From CAZGCA01 sp964524145 (GTDB lineage: Bacteria; Hydrogenedentota; CAZGCA01): a stretch of 49,065 nucleotides of DNA. Made by a program: the position numbers and the translations under genes. Under the pieces are notes generated by a model, which ran no database searches, was not told the DNA's origin, and was given only the letters and a program-made list of their open reading frames with translations. The stretch is from positions 1 through 49,065 of the forward strand of contig CAZGCA010000047.1 in assembly GCA_964524145.1 (NCBI GenBank), given 5' to 3'. This document shows, piece by piece, positions 8,056-17,900 of this stretch. Numbering within the stretch: the stretch's first letter is position 1; each line of letters opens with the position of its first letter.

Positions 8056-9492
8056 CTAGAGTCCCACTCGAACAAGCCCGAACAGTCTAAGCTGCCTCTT
8101 CTCCACGGTTCTGTGGTACGCAAGCGTTCCTTTCAGAAACGAGAGATGGGTCTCATCTTCTGACCGCCGCCACGAGGCCAGCGGGAACAGTTCCGTATAC
8201 GTCTCCGAATGCTCCTTTGTTGACTCCACCTCGTGGCGAAACAGGCCGCCGAGCACCTTCACCGACCCGCAGCCGTCTTCTGTCGTCTCCCTTGCATACA
8301 GGGTCCAGAAGGCCCCGTAGTTGTCGTCAAACTCCTCCGAATGCCGAAACCAGATCGGCGAGAGGGCACGAAAGCTTCTCGCACCGTCCCGCGAGCGCGT
8401 GAAATCAAACAACGGCCAGAGCTGAGTGTACCGGCTGGATGTGTCGTCCTTCTCTCTCGAAGAGAGGTCGTCAACGTACAAGAATACCCGCCGGGTTCGT
8501 CTCTCGCCGACCTCGTCAATCACGGTGCGGCTGTACGTGCAGAACGGCCAGGCAACGAAGCCGGACTCGCTCTCGCCCACCCGCTCCTTGCCCCAGAACG
8601 GCCATAACCGCAGCCCGTTCCGCTCCTCCCCACGCGTGATCGTGACGAACGGGTACGGCACCGTCGTTCGTTTGTAATTCAGCCGGTGGTTCGTCTCAAA
8701 CGAGATGAACGGGACTGCATAGGACGTTATCTCCTGGTTCTCCGATCTCCGTCGCGCGTAGAACGGGAAGATCAGCAGCGACTCCGCCTCATCGCCATCT
8801 CGAAACACCTGTCGTTGCCGGGTATAGAACGGCCAGAGCACAAACATGTGCGCCAGTTCGCCGCCTTTGACCTTCCGTCCGTAGAAAGGCCACACGCGAA
8901 AACCGCTCTCGTCGTCGCCTTGCGTGTAGCCGAAAAACGGGTAGAGAACGTCCGTCGTCACCGTATCGCCTCGCCACCGGCGCGCGTATGCCGGGAACAG
9001 AACGAAACGCACCTCGTCTTGGCCGAGAAAGTCGTAGAACCGGCCCGCTATCGGGATGACCGCGACGTAGTTCTCGTCACCGTCGCTCGAGCTGCCCCAG
9101 TACACAAATGGCAAGGATGCCGAGTCGGTCTCCTTTCGGCCTCGAACATCAACGCGTTCCATACGATAGTAAAAAGGAAGCACCCTTTCGGAACGTTCCT
9201 CGCCCCGGCGCTCGAACTTGATGAACGGGTACAGTACGTCCAATCGACGCCATGCCGACTCGTCGTCCCTGCGCCACCTCAGCAACGGTCGCACTAGCAC
9301 ATCCTCGGAATCTTCCGCACGCTCGACAGACAGCAACGGTCCCAGCTCGCACCTGTCCTGCGCTGAATCAGCAAGAGCCGCCGCAGACACTATCATCAGA
9401 AAACATGATAGCATAAGGGCCCGCTTCCGTTTCTGCAATGCTCGTCCAAGTCCCGTACACATACGGTTCGCGTCTCTTGATAGGGCGGACAC
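8056..9492 (-). CDS. Secreted WPF-repeat protein of the Mla operon, unknown function
   Basis: This is a 478-residue protein I do not recognise as a characterised family. After a basic N-terminus a hydrophobic stretch (about 27-42, LSCFLMIVSAAALADS) looks like a signal peptide, so export is likely. The mature part is built from about 17 copies of a short motif of the form aromatic/aliphatic-Pro-Phe/Leu-aromatic. Examples are YPFIKF, LPFYYR, YPFFGY, WPFYGR, WPFYTR, FPFYAR, WPFWGK, WPFCTY and WPLFDF. The copies are spaced roughly 20-25 residues apart and linked by charged, Asp/Glu/Arg-rich segments. The alternating pattern suggests beta-hairpins, as in a beta-barrel or propeller. It lies 6 bp after mlaF and 40 bp before mlaE, so it is probably an outer-membrane or periplasmic partner. 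The start (GTG 9492 or ATG 9462) is uncertain. Confidence 0.75.
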   Translation of the reverse strand: MSALSRDANRMCTGLGRALQKRKRALMLSCFLMIVSAAALADSAQDRCELGPLLSVERAEDSEDVLVRPLLRWRRDDESAWRRLDVLYPFIKFERRGEERSERVLPFYYRMERVDVRGRKETDSASLPFVYWGSSSDGDENYVAVIPIAGRFYDFLGQDEVRFVLFPAYARRWRGDTVTTDVLYPFFGYTQGDDESGFRVWPFYGRKVKGGELAHMFVLWPFYTRQRQVFRDGDEAESLLIFPFYARRRSENQEITSYAVPFISFETNHRLNYKRTTVPYPFVTITRGEERNGLRLWPFWGKERVGESESGFVAWPFCTYSRTVIDEVGERRTRRVFLYVDDLSSREKDDTSSRYTQLWPLFDFTRSRDGARSFRALSPIWFRHSEEFDDNYGAFWTLYARETTEDGCGSVKVLGGLFRHEVESTKEHSETYTELFPLASWRRSEDETHLSFLKGTLAYHRTVEKRQLRLFGLVRVGL

Positions 9493-9498
9493 GAGGAA

Positions 9499-10275
9499 TC
9501 AGCCCGTCTCGGCGTGGGGCGTAGCGGCCCGCGGCACATCATCTCGCGCGTCCGGTTTCCCCTCGAGAAACTGTCTCACCTCCAAATGTGAATTGCTCTT
9601 GACCTCATCCGGTGTGCCTTCAGCCAAGATTTTGCCATCGGAAATCATCACGATCCGGTCTGCAACCGTAAACGCGTGCTTCAGCTCGTGCGTCACTATT
9701 ACCAGCGTTATGGTGAAAGCGCTCTTAAGGTGCAGGATCAGATCGTCTATACCCGCGGATATTATCGGGTCGAGCCCGGTTACCGGCTCATCGAAGAATA
9801 TTATGCGAGGGTCCATGGCCATCGCGCGTGCAAGTCCCGCTCGCTTCTTCATCCCGCCGCTCAGCTCTGCCGGGGTCATCTCCTCGCAACCTGCTAGATC
9901 CACCATGCCCAACTTGAGCCGGACCATAATGTCTACAACTTCCGGATGCAATTCCGTGTGTTCGCGCAACGGCAGGGCAACGTTCTCGCCCACCGTCATC
10001 GAATTGAACAGCGCGGCGCTCTGAAACAACATCCCGAACTTCATGCGAACCCGGTTCAGTTCGCGTTCGGACATTGACGTGATATCCTCGCCGTCAACAC
10101 GTATGAGTCCCGAGATCGGTTCCAGCAGCCCGATCATCGCCTTCAGCAACGTGCTCTTGCCGCAACCGCTCCGGCCGAGTATCACGGTCGTCTGCCCGGC
10201 GGGTATATGGAGGTTGATATTGCTCAGAACGATGTGGTCATTGTAACCGAGCGTAACGTTCTCGACTTCGATCAT
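9499..10275 (-). CDS. mlaF: MlaF-like ABC transporter ATPase
   Basis: The 258-residue ATPase powers MlaE-mediated phospholipid movement. It has Walker A GRSGCGKS (34-41), the signature LSGGM (138-142) with KKRAGLARA typical of MlaF, Walker B IIFFDEP with TGLDP, and the H-loop THE. The start overlaps the stop of the STAS gene by 4 bp (ATGA), indicating translational coupling. It is followed 6 bp later by the WPF-repeat gene instead of directly by mlaE. Confidence 0.96.
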   Translation of the reverse strand: MIEVENVTLGYNDHIVLSNINLHIPAGQTTVILGRSGCGKSTLLKAMIGLLEPISGLIRVDGEDITSMSERELNRVRMKFGMLFQSAALFNSMTVGENVALPLREHTELHPEVVDIMVRLKLGMVDLAGCEEMTPAELSGGMKKRAGLARAMAMDPRIIFFDEPVTGLDPIISAGIDDLILHLKSAFTITLVIVTHELKHAFTVADRIVMISDGKILAEGTPDEVKSNSHLEVRQFLEGKPDARDDVPRAATPHAETG

Positions 10276-10640
10276 CCCGTCTCACCGTTGTCCGCAGCCG
10301 TCCCCCGGCCCGTGCACGCTTCGTCAACCGAACCGTACACCTCGAAGTCGTTGCCCGGACCTACCAGTTCCAACACATGAAGCACGTCTTCACTGGGCGC
10401 GGCTACCTTGAGTTTCTTGCCTTCTGCGTTAAGCTTGCATGATATGTCGATCAGAGTAGCTATACCGGAGGTGTCCATGTACTCTACCCCGCTCAGATCA
10501 ACGCAAACGCTCTGCGGTTGAGATTTGACCACGTCAAGAAGCTCGCGCCGAAGCTGTGGCGACGACCAGAGATCTACCGTACCGGCCACGGTAACAACAA
10601 CCGCCGAACCGGCAACTTGTCTCTGGTCAAGGCGTATCAT
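10272..10640 (-). CDS. mlaB: MlaB-like STAS-domain protein
   Basis: The 122-residue protein is a single STAS domain with SVCVDLSGVEYMDTSGIATL, the phosphorylatable-serine loop shared by anti-anti-sigma factors and MlaB. In Mla systems the STAS subunit binds the ATPase and is needed for its activity. The 4 bp overlap with mlaF supports MlaB over an anti-sigma antagonist. The start at 10640 has AGGAGA seven bases upstream; the longer open frame would overlap the predicted promoter at 10678-10707. It is the first gene of the Mla/glycan operon. Confidence 0.88.
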   Translation of the reverse strand: MIRLDQRQVAGSAVVVTVAGTVDLWSSPQLRRELLDVVKSQPQSVCVDLSGVEYMDTSGIATLIDISCKLNAEGKKLKVAAPSEDVLHVLELVGPGNDFEVYGSVDEACTGRGTAADNGETG

Positions 10641-10677
10641 CTTGGTTCTCCTTCCACAAGCGTCATCGCGCTGTAGA

Positions 10678-10707
10678 ATCGTACACATCAAAATGAATCA
10701 AAGTCAA
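10678..10707 (-). promoter_or_regulatory. Promoter of the mlaB-F operon
   Basis: On the minus strand TTGACT (10707-10702) and TACGAT (10683-10678) are spaced by 18 bp. The predicted start near 10671 leaves a leader of about 30 nt before the mlaB ATG at 10640. It lies in the 151 bp gap after the sensor kinase, so the Mla operon may be transcribed independently of the kinase. Confidence 0.6.
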
Positions 10708-10791
10708 ACGAAATCGTTTGTTGTACGTCTTGTCTGCCTACGGCTATGTCTCCAACCTCACTGTTCTTCGTGACGCTGACAGGCCCAACGC

Positions 10792-12738
10792 TTAGACCAC
10801 AGGCATCGTGAAGATGAAGTTTATCCAGCTACCTTGCTCAGATTCGGCATGGATATGCCCACCGTGACGCTCGATTATGTCTTTCGTGATGAAGAGCCCC
10901 AAACCCGTTCCCTTTTTGGTCTTGAGGGTCGGGTCTGTTGCTCTGGCAAACTTCTGAAAGAGCAGATCCAGCTTGTCGTGCGATACGCCAACACCCTCGT
11001 TCCAGACGTTACACCGCACCTCGCCGTCGATCCGTTCGCAGCCAACCGATATCTTGCCGCCCGGTTTGCCGTACTTGAGGGCATTGCTTACAAGGTTGCT
11101 ATACACAACCTTCAACAGGTCTGGGTCGCCCATGAGTGTCAGCTTCGCCGGAACGGTGTGCTCGATCGTGACCTTCCCTTCCTCGATGGGTTCGGCAAAA
11201 TCCGCAAGCACGGGTTCAATAACATCCTCGCGCAACGCGACCTCCCTGCGTTTGACTTCGACCTCGTTCTTCTCGATTCGAGACAGGTCCAGGTAGTTGC
11301 CCACCATATCGATTGCGTGCGACAGGTTGCGCTTTATGTTGTCCACGAGTTTTTTCTGTCGTTCATTGAGTGTCCCTACGTACTCGCCGCTCAGGGCCGA
11401 GACCGCCATCGAGCTGGTGGCGATCGGGCTCTTAAGCTCGTGTGTTACAAACCCCAGCATGTCCATATAGTTGGTGTTGAGTTTGTGCAGCCGTTCGTTG
11501 CTTTCGCCAAGGCGTTCGTTCGCTGCCTCCAACTCCTCAGTTCGCTTCTCGAGCGCTTCAGTCATCGTGTTGAAAGCATGTGTGAGATCCCGGATCTCAT
11601 CCCTCGACCGGATTTCAGGAACACGGTGTTCGAGATTGCCTGCCGCTATCATACCGGCAGCCTTCACGAGACCCTTGACCGGCATCACAACACGTCTCGC
11701 GAGGACATAGCTCAGCACCAATGCGATGACGACCGCGAGCACCGTGACTGATATAAACGTGCCGACGAGACGGCCTTTCATGGCGACATACTTCTGCTCA
11801 AGAATGCCAAGGTAAAGCATACCGATCACGTCGCCCGAGATGTTTCGCATTGGTTCGTACGCGCTCAAGTACCAGTCGTTCACCACAAACGCTCTGTCGT
11901 ACCATGACCTGCCGTTCTCAAGCACTTGGTCGTAAACCTGAGATGAAACACGTGTACCGATAGCTCTGTTCCCGTTCTCATTCAAGACGTTGGTGGCGAT
12001 GCGAAGGTCCCACTGAAAGATGGTAACGGTCCCCACGTGCTTGCCCTCGTACAACTCGTCCCTAAACACGAGGTTGCGTATCGCGTCGGCAACCTTATGG
12101 TTCCTGTTGAGAAGGATTCCCCCGTAAACGGTCCCGATCACAGTGCCGGAGTCGTCTTCGACCGGAACGGCTGCCTCGATCACCATGCCTGATTCTTCGG
12201 CGGTTTCCCGCCGAGGCTTCGCTTTCGCCGTCGGTTCGAATACCATGTATGCACGTCTCGCAAGGTCTTCGCCTTCAGCGTCAAGTCGTTCTCGGGGTAT
12301 GATTTCGAACCCCGAAACTCGTCCTCCTTCGATCGCTCTCCGCACAAGTGGGTCGAGGGACTGGTCGTCGCCGGTTCCAAATGGGGGAACACCCCTGCAC
12401 ATTACGACACCGTTTGCATCAGTCACGCCAAGGAAGTCCAAACCCCGTTCGACCGCCTCACGGGATAACGTGCGCTTCAATGGCAAGAACTCCCTGCTCG
12501 CGCAAGCGGACCGCACCAACTGGGCCTGCGAAAGGAATGTCAGTTCTTTCTCGAGATTCGCCTTCCGGCTTTCAAGAACGGTCCAAGCCGCTCTTAGATC
12601 GAAGTCCACCCGCGTCTGGGCCTCGTTCAGCACCATGCGGTTGATAAGGTTCACCCCTACAACAGAGACAGCAACACCAAACCCAACTATGACCAGAAGA
12701 AACACCAACATCAGTCTTTTGGTCAAATCCAGTCTCAT
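10792..12738 (-). CDS. Membrane sensor histidine kinase (Cache-like sensor, HAMP)
   Basis: The 648-residue protein has TM1 (about 9-30), a periplasmic sensor of about 290 residues resembling a double-Cache domain, and TM2 (about 325-346). HAMP (347-400), a short coiled coil, HisKA with phospho-acceptor His433 in FVTHELKSP, and HATPase_c follow. The ATPase shows the N box NLVSNALKYG (548-557), G1 NEGVGV (580-585) and G2 GTGLGLF (610-616), so it looks active. The ATG has AGGGG about 11 bases upstream. No response regulator is adjacent, making it an orphan; it lies just upstream of the Mla operon on the same strand. A small-molecule ligand, perhaps an organic acid, is typical for such sensors, but none can be assigned. 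Confidence 0.93.
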   Translation of the reverse strand: MRLDLTKRLMLVFLLVIVGFGVAVSVVGVNLINRMVLNEAQTRVDFDLRAAWTVLESRKANLEKELTFLSQAQLVRSACASREFLPLKRTLSREAVERGLDFLGVTDANGVVMCRGVPPFGTGDDQSLDPLVRRAIEGGRVSGFEIIPRERLDAEGEDLARRAYMVFEPTAKAKPRRETAEESGMVIEAAVPVEDDSGTVIGTVYGGILLNRNHKVADAIRNLVFRDELYEGKHVGTVTIFQWDLRIATNVLNENGNRAIGTRVSSQVYDQVLENGRSWYDRAFVVNDWYLSAYEPMRNISGDVIGMLYLGILEQKYVAMKGRLVGTFISVTVLAVVIALVLSYVLARRVVMPVKGLVKAAGMIAAGNLEHRVPEIRSRDEIRDLTHAFNTMTEALEKRTEELEAANERLGESNERLHKLNTNYMDMLGFVTHELKSPIATSSMAVSALSGEYVGTLNERQKKLVDNIKRNLSHAIDMVGNYLDLSRIEKNEVEVKRREVALREDVIEPVLADFAEPIEEGKVTIEHTVPAKLTLMGDPDLLKVVYSNLVSNALKYGKPGGKISVGCERIDGEVRCNVWNEGVGVSHDKLDLLFQKFARATDPTLKTKKGTGLGLFITKDIIERHGGHIHAESEQGSWINFIFTMPVV

Positions 12739-12868
12739 CAGTATCTTGCCCCTAGTGTGCTACCATCCAGTCAGAGAACAACGGTCGTCTCTCCCCATCA
12801 TTCTATCCTTTGAGACACATACTTACAAGGGACACGTCACGTCAGGGAGGTCTTGCAGCCGTGTCCGA

Positions 12869-13306
12869 CTAGGTTGCCTGCCGCATCTTGGCGACTCGGT
12901 GCCAAATCAACCCTATGAAGATGCCGATTCCCGCGCTCACGAGAAGGATGAGGATGCCGGGGGCCGCCAACGTGCTGTTGAGAAACTCGAAGTCCACTTT
13001 ACGTGTCCAGGACGACATCGGGACCAGTTTCATGGACAAGAGCACAAGCGCGCCCTCGATCCAGTAGCTCCACCTGCCCGGTTCTTTCTTCCCCAGCCTC
13101 CCCAATGCCACACCCGCCACAAACGGCGGGATAATCCCAACATGTTCCTGTACAAACACTATCCCCGGATAGGTGAACCCCATCTCCTGGATGTAGCCTT
13201 GATATGCTATTGCAATAACCCCCAACAACTCCCGGCTTAACCCGAACGCCAACAAAGCTCCGCCCAAAGCAAGTACGTCAATAGGCATACGTTTTGCCTC
13301 GGACAT
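12869..13306 (-). CDS. Small four-helix membrane protein, unknown
   Basis: The 145-residue hydrophobic protein has about four predicted membrane helices (IDVLALGGALLAFGLSRELL, GIIPPFVAGVALGRL, WIEGALVLLSMKLV and LAAPGILILLVSAGIGIFIG). I recognise no family. The ATG at 13306 (MSEAKRMPID) is preferred over a longer form, though its SD is weak. It lies between the sensor kinase and the MFS transporter on the same strand, with gaps of about 100-130 bp on either side. Confidence 0.65.
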   Translation of the reverse strand: MSEAKRMPIDVLALGGALLAFGLSRELLGVIAIAYQGYIQEMGFTYPGIVFVQEHVGIIPPFVAGVALGRLGKKEPGRWSYWIEGALVLLSMKLVPMSSWTRKVDFEFLNSTLAAPGILILLVSAGIGIFIGLIWHRVAKMRQAT

Positions 13307-13403
13307 CGCGGGCTTCCCCAATGGCGTCCAGCAGAACACATGTTTGTTATGGCTCTAAACCGATCATAGCCTCCACAGGCGCAGTGTGTCAACTGAACAC
13401 GGG

Positions 13404-14654
13404 TCATGCCTGCTGCAAAGACGCTTCGTCCACACCTTCAGGCTCGGCGTGGGTCGGCACTTTCAGCCATAGCAGCGGTACCGCAGCAAGCGCCACGAGG
13501 ATGCCGCTGGCAATAAACGGCAGGCTCACCGCCGTACGGTCGCTCAGGCCCTCTATCGAGGCTAGCTGGCCAGCCAACACCGGGCCGAACAGCACGCCAA
13601 GATACGAAATAGAAGCCACGAGACTGACATCGGTCGCCCGGGTCTCACGGCGCGAGAACCGTTGTATGAGCAGGCTTTGTATAGGCATCCAGATGCCGGC
13701 CCCCAGAAGATCGTGCGTGAGCCATACAAGAAGCGCGGGCCACATTTGCGGGATCAACCCGCCGGCCATCAACGACAACCCTTCGTAGACCATGAACACG
13801 ATATACCACCGTTTGAGCTTGTGCCGCCACGTAAGCCAGCCGACAAAGAACATCGGCAGGCCGCGCAGGATCCTGTGTATTGTCAGAATAACGGCAACGG
13901 CCGGTTCCGAAAGAGAAAACTTCTTCAGGAAGAACAGCGGCAGTATGAACGAGTGGCTGCAACTTATGCCAAAATAGAAGATGAAACCCGCCACCGTGAT
14001 AAGTATAAGGTTGCGGTTCAACCCTGCCGGCACGACTTTCTTCAGGTACTCGCCGACACTGGGCACGCGCTTCCTCGGTGTCTCCTTGAATCCGAACACA
14101 AAGACCAGCCACGCCACCCCTATCGCCGCTGCGCACACCCGAAACGTGCTCTCGAAGCTGAGCACGGTTATCAATACACCGGCGATTATCGTTCCCGCGC
14201 CACGGAACACGAACTCGAACCCTTTCGTTTTGCCGAACAGGTCGAGGAACTTCTTGCTCGAAACTTCGTAAACGAGCACCGAGTGAGTGCTGTCACGCAC
14301 AAACACAGCGGAATCCTGCACGGATTTGAAGACGGACTGGGCGACGGTTTTCAGGCTCGTCGGGGTGACGACATTTGCTGCCGCCGATAACGCCAGCGCG
14401 ACCGAGTACAGAAGCTTCCTGTTGGAGATGTCCGACACGCCCGCCGCTGCGATCCGCACGAAAAACGTCGCGGCTCCTGCAGCACCGAAGATGTAGCCCA
14501 TGCTCGCGAACGATATGTCCTTCGAGTCCAGGTAAAGCGGCAACACAAACTCGTAGACACCGAGAGCAAGACCAAACAGTATCGAGACCGACGAGAGAAC
14601 CACAAACCCTCTTCTGCCGCTTGTCCCTGCTCCGCCGGTATCTTTGCTCTCCAT
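13404..14654 (-). CDS. Major facilitator superfamily transporter
   Basis: The 416-residue protein has about 12 predicted membrane helices. The first half begins VVLSSVSILFGLALGVYEFVLPLYL and is followed by a short cytoplasmic loop with SDISNRKLLY, the expected place of the MFS loop 2-3 motif. The start at 14654 (MESKDTGG) has GAGGAGAG directly upstream; the longer frame lacks a comparable site. The substrate cannot be predicted. It is divergent from the sigma factor gene across a 345 bp gap. Confidence 0.85.
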   Translation of the reverse strand: MESKDTGGAGTSGRRGFVVLSSVSILFGLALGVYEFVLPLYLDSKDISFASMGYIFGAAGAATFFVRIAAAGVSDISNRKLLYSVALALSAAANVVTPTSLKTVAQSVFKSVQDSAVFVRDSTHSVLVYEVSSKKFLDLFGKTKGFEFVFRGAGTIIAGVLITVLSFESTFRVCAAAIGVAWLVFVFGFKETPRKRVPSVGEYLKKVVPAGLNRNLILITVAGFIFYFGISCSHSFILPLFFLKKFSLSEPAVAVILTIHRILRGLPMFFVGWLTWRHKLKRWYIVFMVYEGLSLMAGGLIPQMWPALLVWLTHDLLGAGIWMPIQSLLIQRFSRRETRATDVSLVASISYLGVLFGPVLAGQLASIEGLSDRTAVSLPFIASGILVALAAVPLLWLKVPTHAEPEGVDEASLQQA

Positions 14655-14761
14655 TCTCTCCTCACCAGCCTGCAACGCACACACCCGCCCCACACTTGCA
14701 GGAATTATCCCAGAACACGTCTTCCCGGTAGGTCGATGCATACTACCAGCTTAGCGCGAAC

Positions 14762-14786
14762 CTGTCAACGCAACCCCGCTATCACA
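14762..14786 (+). repeat. 25 bp imperfect direct repeat, copy 1
   Basis: A 25 bp segment beginning CTGTCAACGC and ending ATCACA recurs at 18205-18229 with 22 of 25 positions identical. The two copies bracket the sigma factor gene. Confidence 0.5.
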
Positions 14787-14837
14787 AGGCTCTCGGCGTG
14801 TTCTTTTGATCCATAGATACCGGAGAGCATGTTCTGG

Positions 14838-14867
14838 TTGTTCTCGTTGTCGTGGTTGAGATACAAT
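14838..14867 (+). promoter_or_regulatory. Possible promoter of the sigma factor gene
   Basis: TTGTTC (14838-14843) and TACAAT (14862-14867) are spaced by 18 bp, about 130 bp before the chosen ATG at 15000. The -10 is good and the -35 weak. The rest of the 345 bp divergent gap (14655-14999) shows no gene. Confidence 0.35.
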
Positions 14868-14999
14868 CAAGCGGTGACGCCCTGCAAGCGAGGGCATTCC
14901 CTGATGGACTCGTCGTCATCTGGATGGCCCGTTCTGGCCTTCGGCGGCAACATAATAGTAATAGTAGAATGGGAAGCTGAGCAGGGAGAGACTTCAGGT

Positions 15000-17900
15000 A
15001 TGAGTCCTTCAGACCAAACGGTCTTGAGACGTTGGATTACCCGCCACGATGCCGAGACCTTCAGATCCATAGTACAGCGTCACGCAGGAATGGTCTACGC
15101 CACGTGCCGACGCATCCTGCGCAACGATTCAGATGCGGAGGAGATCACTCAAGAATGCTTTGAGTCGCTGGTTAGGACTACCGAGCGCGACGGACCTCGT
15201 GAAATCGGACCGTGGCTGCACGGGATGGCCACCAAGAAGTCCCTGATGCATCTTCGCTCCGAAGGCCGACGCAGACAGCGAGAGGCTCAGTACGCTGCAG
15301 CGCAGAGGACACGCGCAGAACCCCAGTGGAACGATATCTACTCCTACGTTGATGAAGCCATTGAAGAACTTCCGGAAGAGATACGCTCACCGATTGTGGC
15401 GCACTTTCTTTACGGCCAATCGCACGGAACGATCGCTCGGGCCTCGGGCGTACCCCGCAGGACTGTCAGCAACAGAATCAAGAAGGGGCTTGAACTGGTA
15501 GGCGAATCGCTGAAGAAGCGCGGCATACCTGTCGCGACGTCCACATTGACGGTCATGATGGCCGCACACTTCACAGCCGAGGCCGCACCTACAACGCTTA
15601 CGGCTGCATTGGGGAAACTGGCGCTTGCTCACTCAGCGAATGCTGCGCCCGGCATCTCAGTGTCCGGCACTACGGGACTGCTGGGAGGCATGCTAACACT
15701 GAAGACAGCAATTGTGACGATTGGCGCGACTTTGGCGGTGATCGGAGGTCTGTGGGTCGCTCGACGCGCTCAGGATCACGGTGGCGTTGAACCACGAGAA
15801 GAGATCACGCCTTCACGGGAATCACTAGCCGGTGATCTTGCACATGTCGCGGACGAACTGGAGCCTCCGTCGGCACTATCCCCTGCAGAACAGGATGAAG
15901 GTCCACAGCAATCCGTCTCCGGCATGGTGAAGTTCATCACTACCAACGAGCCGGCCCCAGGTGTAGTCGTTGAGGTATGGAGGGTAAAAACCAAAGCGAA
16001 GGAGTTCCAAACGATTACGGACGAAGACGGCAACTATATGCTGACGGGCCTCACGCCGGGCATCCCATACGGGCTCGGCGTCGAGAGCGAAGAAGAAGGC
16101 TATGTAGCGGTTGAAACGCCGTTTGTCAAGCTTCGCGATGGGGAAGCACGGACCGCGGTGGATATCACCCTGTGCGCGGCATGTTCCATCTCTGGCACGA
16201 TAACGGACAAGAGCGTTACCTATCACCCTTGGAGACTGGCAAGCGTGACACCGGACCCACACAACGAAAGGGCAGCTTGGGAGACGGTGGCCCGCGCGTT
16301 GATGAGTACTGCCGACAAGCCGTTGCCAGGTGTGAAGATACATCTTCTGAGAGGATTTGGCCATATGTCATATATTTGTCGTTCGGAGGCTGTTTCCGAC
16401 GATAGGGGGCAGTACGCATTCCCTTTCCTTCCTCCAGGCGGGTATGAACTCCGGGCGGAGCTTCCAGAGGGGGCCGTACACTTGCGGGACAAGCACCCAG
16501 AAACATTCCGTAGTGTCATGCTTCAGCCCGGACAACACAAAGATGATGTCGATTTCTCCTTCAGATTTGATGGGGTATCCATAACGGGGCGCGTTACTGC
16601 CATCAGCGGGATGCCCATCGCAGGAGCGGAAGTGACTGCCGGGTATGGGCCCAGGTGGATCGGGGAGTCAAACACGCCGGGCAGGGTGTCGCTCAAAACA
16701 GTTTCAGACGAGGAAGGTCGCTACCGATTGGACGGCCTTTTGCCGCCGCATATCAGACAAGCGTGCCTTTACTTGAGTCACGGCCTGCTAGGGGAGCAGC
16801 TACCCAGGGGGGAGGGGATGGTTGCTGTATGCGCAAACGCCTTAGGGTATGCCCCTGCTCAGATCCTCGTGCCGCCGATCACTGAAGATATCGCTCGAGA
16901 CGCCAGGTCAGCCATGGAGCAATCCAGCAGAATGCGCGATAGGATGAGGTTGCCGAGTCAAGGTCCGCGGAAGCCGTTGCCTGAGGTCGTTTTGCCCACT
17001 AGCACCGGCAACGTCATCCATCTTGACTTCGCGCTTCAACCGGGAGCGGCGGTTCTTGGGCGGCTCTTCGATACTCGGGGGAACGTCCTGCCGGAGTCTC
17101 GAATACATATGGTCTTCGCCGATCCGCCGGGCCAGAAACCACTCGCCATTCAAGGGCTCGCACCGGACTGGACCAACACAGACGAGGCGGGACAATTCAT
17201 ATTCGAGAACGTGCCTGCAGGCGTCTTCCTTTTTGCAGTAGAGACCAAGGCACTCGGCACTCAAAGGGCAAGGAACGAGCCCCTTCAGGTTAGCGCGGGC
17301 GAGTTGATTACGGACATCGACGTGATTGTTGAAGCGGCTGCGGAGAGGGGCGACATCGCAGGACACGTCATCTCAGCGTCGACCGGATCCCCCGTTGAAG
17401 ACTTCTCGCTTCGAGTCGCCAATGTGGATGCGCCTACGGAGGAGTCGCCGCGTTACGGCGAGATGACAACTGACAAACCCAGCGGTACGTTCAGGATCGA
17501 AGGCGTGTCGGCGGGCGTAGCCACGCTGGAACTGAAGGCTCCCGGCTATGCACGGGAAGAAATCAAGGTGGACGTTGAGTCCGGACAGACGACGCCCGTG
17601 CGCTTCGAACTGGCACCGGAAGGCATCCTGCGAGGCTACGTAAGGCGCAACGGACAACCCAGCGGCTATGGGTCCGTGACAACACCGAACGTAACACCGA
17701 ACGTCAAGCATTCGCAATACTGCTTCACCAACGAGGAAGGCTACTACGAGCTTCGAGAACTCAAGGCAGGAACGTACCTGGTCAACTTCACCATGTGGTT
17801 GTACGAAGATGCACGCGGCGGCGCGCAAGCGTGCGAACGGTTATGGGTCGACGTGGAGTCGGGACAGGAAACAAGACTCGACATCGACTATCAAGGCAGT

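Noticed and set aside
10272..10640. STAS protein as an anti-sigma factor antagonist
   Set aside because: The 4 bp overlap with mlaF and absence of an anti-sigma kinase favour the MlaB role.
10641..10691. Longer mlaB start
   Set aside because: It overlaps the predicted -10/-35 boxes, whereas ATG 10640 has AGGAGA at proper spacing.
14829..14999. N-terminal extension of the sigma factor frame
   Set aside because: It would add 57 non-conserved residues before a normal ECF start and overlaps the candidate promoter; ATG 15000 has a usable SD.
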